Below are positions 62,570 to 64,000 of a DNA stretch of 64,000 bases, in pieces (positions within the stretch are counted from its first letter, which is position 1; each line of letters opens with the position of its first letter). The translations under genes were made by a program, and so were the position numbers. The stretch is from Cristatella mucedo (lineage: Eukaryota; Bryozoa; Phylactolaemata; Cristatellidae): contig WPIO01000022.1 in assembly GCA_009760855.2 (NCBI GenBank), positions 3,592,501 to 3,656,500 on the forward strand, given 5' to 3'. The notes beneath the pieces were generated by a model. The model was not told the origin of the DNA, ran no database searches, and saw nothing but the letters and a program-made list of their open reading frames with translations.

Positions 62570-63590
62570 AGAATGTTGTTTCGGGGGCGAGTATCCACAT
62601 TTGGGAGCATGTGAACGGAAGGTACAGTCTCAAGTGGATTTCAAGGTGTTTAAAGCCACACCTATGCACTTTGAGTCAGTAGTGTGGTCATAGTTTGCAA
62701 AGCCTTATTAGAATGAGTTTTGATAGGTAGACCTGATCAGGAGACTTGGATAACTAAAGATCAGTGACAGAGAAGAATTTTATATAATGCTTGACGAAGA
62801 ACCAGTAAATGTGGAATGCGACTTTCAAGGCTAACAAGCCCAGCTGTAGAGTTTTGCACCAACAGTAACCATGGTATTGTTAAATCAGAAAGACCTGCAA
62901 GGTATGAGTCGCAAAGGTAGGGACGGATGTCACGAGTGCATGGACAGCTTGGCTGTGGTATTCTTATCTAAGCAGGTCAGAGGTTTTGCAGTAGTAATCG
63001 CTCGTGGGAAGCACCCTTGATTACTCAGAGCTGATGAGTGGAGCTAATGAAAGGTCACTTCGGAACAGGTCACCCAGATTGCAGGAAGCTGCGGAAAAAG
63101 CATGCTGGTTAAAAAGAGCCCATTTTTAATTGGCCAGGCTTTCCAATTTCGTAGTAACACTAGCTTGACCGACAAGTAGTAAGTCGGTTTTATCGTCATT
63201 TAACTGACAGCATGTGCTGCGATTTACGTGTGAATTGTATCAATACTGGCTAAGGGCAGTTTGGAGAGTTCACCCCGATGGAAGGCAGGGGTGATCAAGC
63301 ACAGGTACAGCTACGAGTCGTCTGCATTAATCTTCGAGCCCTAATTGTGCTTGGAAAATACACCGGCAAGATGGAGAGTGCACATTATGTAAGAAGAAGT
63401 TGACAAAGCTTGGTACATCACTGGAGAACTACACCCTATTAGTACTTCCTGGATGGGTATTTCTGGTTGACATCAAAGCTCCGAAGTCTCCACTGAGGTA
63501 GGACCACAAACCCTGTCGATGTAATACCAGTTCTACCAAGGCGAGATGATAAGTGCCCAGAAAGAACATTGCGACCAATGGCATGAAATT
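62570..63590 (-). mobile_element. L2-type LINE fragment, reverse transcriptase to C-terminus
   Basis: gggagcatgtgaacggaagg, gctgtagagttttgcaccaa, ttttatcgtcatttaactga, cgtctgcattaatcttcgag and ctccactgaggtaggacca follow the family order on the minus strand. Diverged and full of stops. Confidence 0.7.
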
Positions 63591-63699
63591 CTGCCCTCAG
63601 TTCCAACAGAACTATCAGAGAGATTCTACCTAAGCATGCATACCCGAGAAGACAGTCATTAGCTTGCTACTCTACTGACTGACTCTGTGGATTGCTGAA

Positions 63700-63995
63700 C
63701 TATAGTACCTGACTAGACATTATTTATATATGACAGCATTTACTGGGTCCATTGGATTCTTCCTTGATGTGCTTATGTGTGCTGACACTGTTGCATGCTA
63801 CCACTAACCACACTTGCACGCTGATCTTGTAAATGTCAGCCCTAATCATGCTATTCATGTTGCTTATCAAGCATGATACCACTCACCATTCGATCGTATT
63901 TCTTTTGCAGCAAATGTAAAGCACCTAGAAAGAAATTGAGTTCTCTGAGGGTACTTCATCAAGTGTATCATTATTATTATTATTAATTCCTAAGC
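63700..63995 (+). mobile_element. L2-type LINE 3' UTR and tail
   Basis: tgacagcatttactgggtcc, gctaccactaaccacacttg, gcagcaaatgtaaagcacct, agaaagaaattgagttctct and (ATT)n at 63969-63986. It is oriented opposite to the neighbouring LINE piece, so their coding sides face each other. Confidence 0.8.
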
Positions 63996-64000
63996 TGGAA

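Larger units (their letters stand above)
59212..64000 (+). other. Start of the next Pax2/5/8 intron, open at window end
   Basis: Everything after the second exon appears to be intron. No paired-domain tail exon (I-I/L-R-T/N-K type) and no octapeptide was found. It carries AGC-rich sequence at 59220-59250, a 61-bp tandem duplication (59951-60072), a large inverted L2-type copy with an expanded TC array (about 59950-61150), a 37-bp tandem duplication (61904-61977) and two further L2-type pieces (62570-63590 minus, 63700-63995 plus). The stretch 61160-61900 shows nothing recognisable. The reading frame runs past the donor to a stop at 59378-59380, giving a serine run with no Pax similarity, as expected for intron. 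Confidence 0.75.

Overview
This is eukaryotic, and most likely invertebrate animal, genomic DNA. One protein-coding locus can be supported. Two consecutive exons on the + strand (56018..56255 and 59014..59211) together encode an almost complete paired (PAX) DNA-binding domain of the Pax2/5/8 class. Both exons have good splice acceptors, matching phases and the intron position I recall for vertebrate Pax2/5/8. The exon finishing the domain and the rest of the protein lie beyond base 64000. The best candidate for the gene's 5' end or promoter is a strong CpG island at about 43.3-45.0 kb, but no 5' exon can be proven. The species cannot be named from the sequence. Large introns, many LINE and tRNA-SINE copies and very long dinucleotide arrays fit many spiralian or other bilaterian genomes.

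Layout. Bases 1-43 kb are a gene-poor, repeat-rich stretch with no recognisable host gene. It holds two tRNA-derived SINE families (about 3.4-3.8, 7.9, 10.0, 11.8, 22.5 and 41.2 kb), a 3' fragment of a restriction-like-endonuclease (R2/R4-type) retrotransposon set in TA repeats (6.9-7.65 kb), and two copies of a short hAT transposon whose ends resemble SPIN/URR1 elements (12.2 and 24.9 kb). It also holds many decayed pieces of one L2/CR1-type LINE family (13.3-15.2, 16.5, 26.5-28.3, 28.7, 30.0, 33.6, 35.7, 37.1-39.15 and 42.0-42.7 kb) and long (TC)n/(CA)n/(TA)n arrays (8.1, 13.1, 16.3-17.4, 22.3, 31.2 and 41.1-41.8 kb). A CpG island and a (GA)n array follow at 43.3-45.2 kb. Bases 45-56 kb would be upstream or first-intron sequence of the Pax gene, again with LINE and SINE copies. 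Bases 56-64 kb hold the two paired-domain exons and parts of two introns, both invaded by L2-type LINEs.

How the parts relate. The L2-type LINE ends in (ATT)n. SINE family I carries a 3' tail closely matching that LINE's tail, which suggests the SINE uses the LINE's reverse transcriptase. Several long microsatellites sit exactly inside identifiable LINE copies, so transposon sequence seems to have seeded them. No bacterial-type gene, CRISPR array, rRNA or intact tRNA gene was seen, and I found no convincing new biological system. The most informative items are the Pax exons, the SPIN-like hAT copies with a perfect target duplication, the SINE-LINE tail sharing, the endonuclease-type retroelement in TA repeats, and three long perfect inverted repeats.
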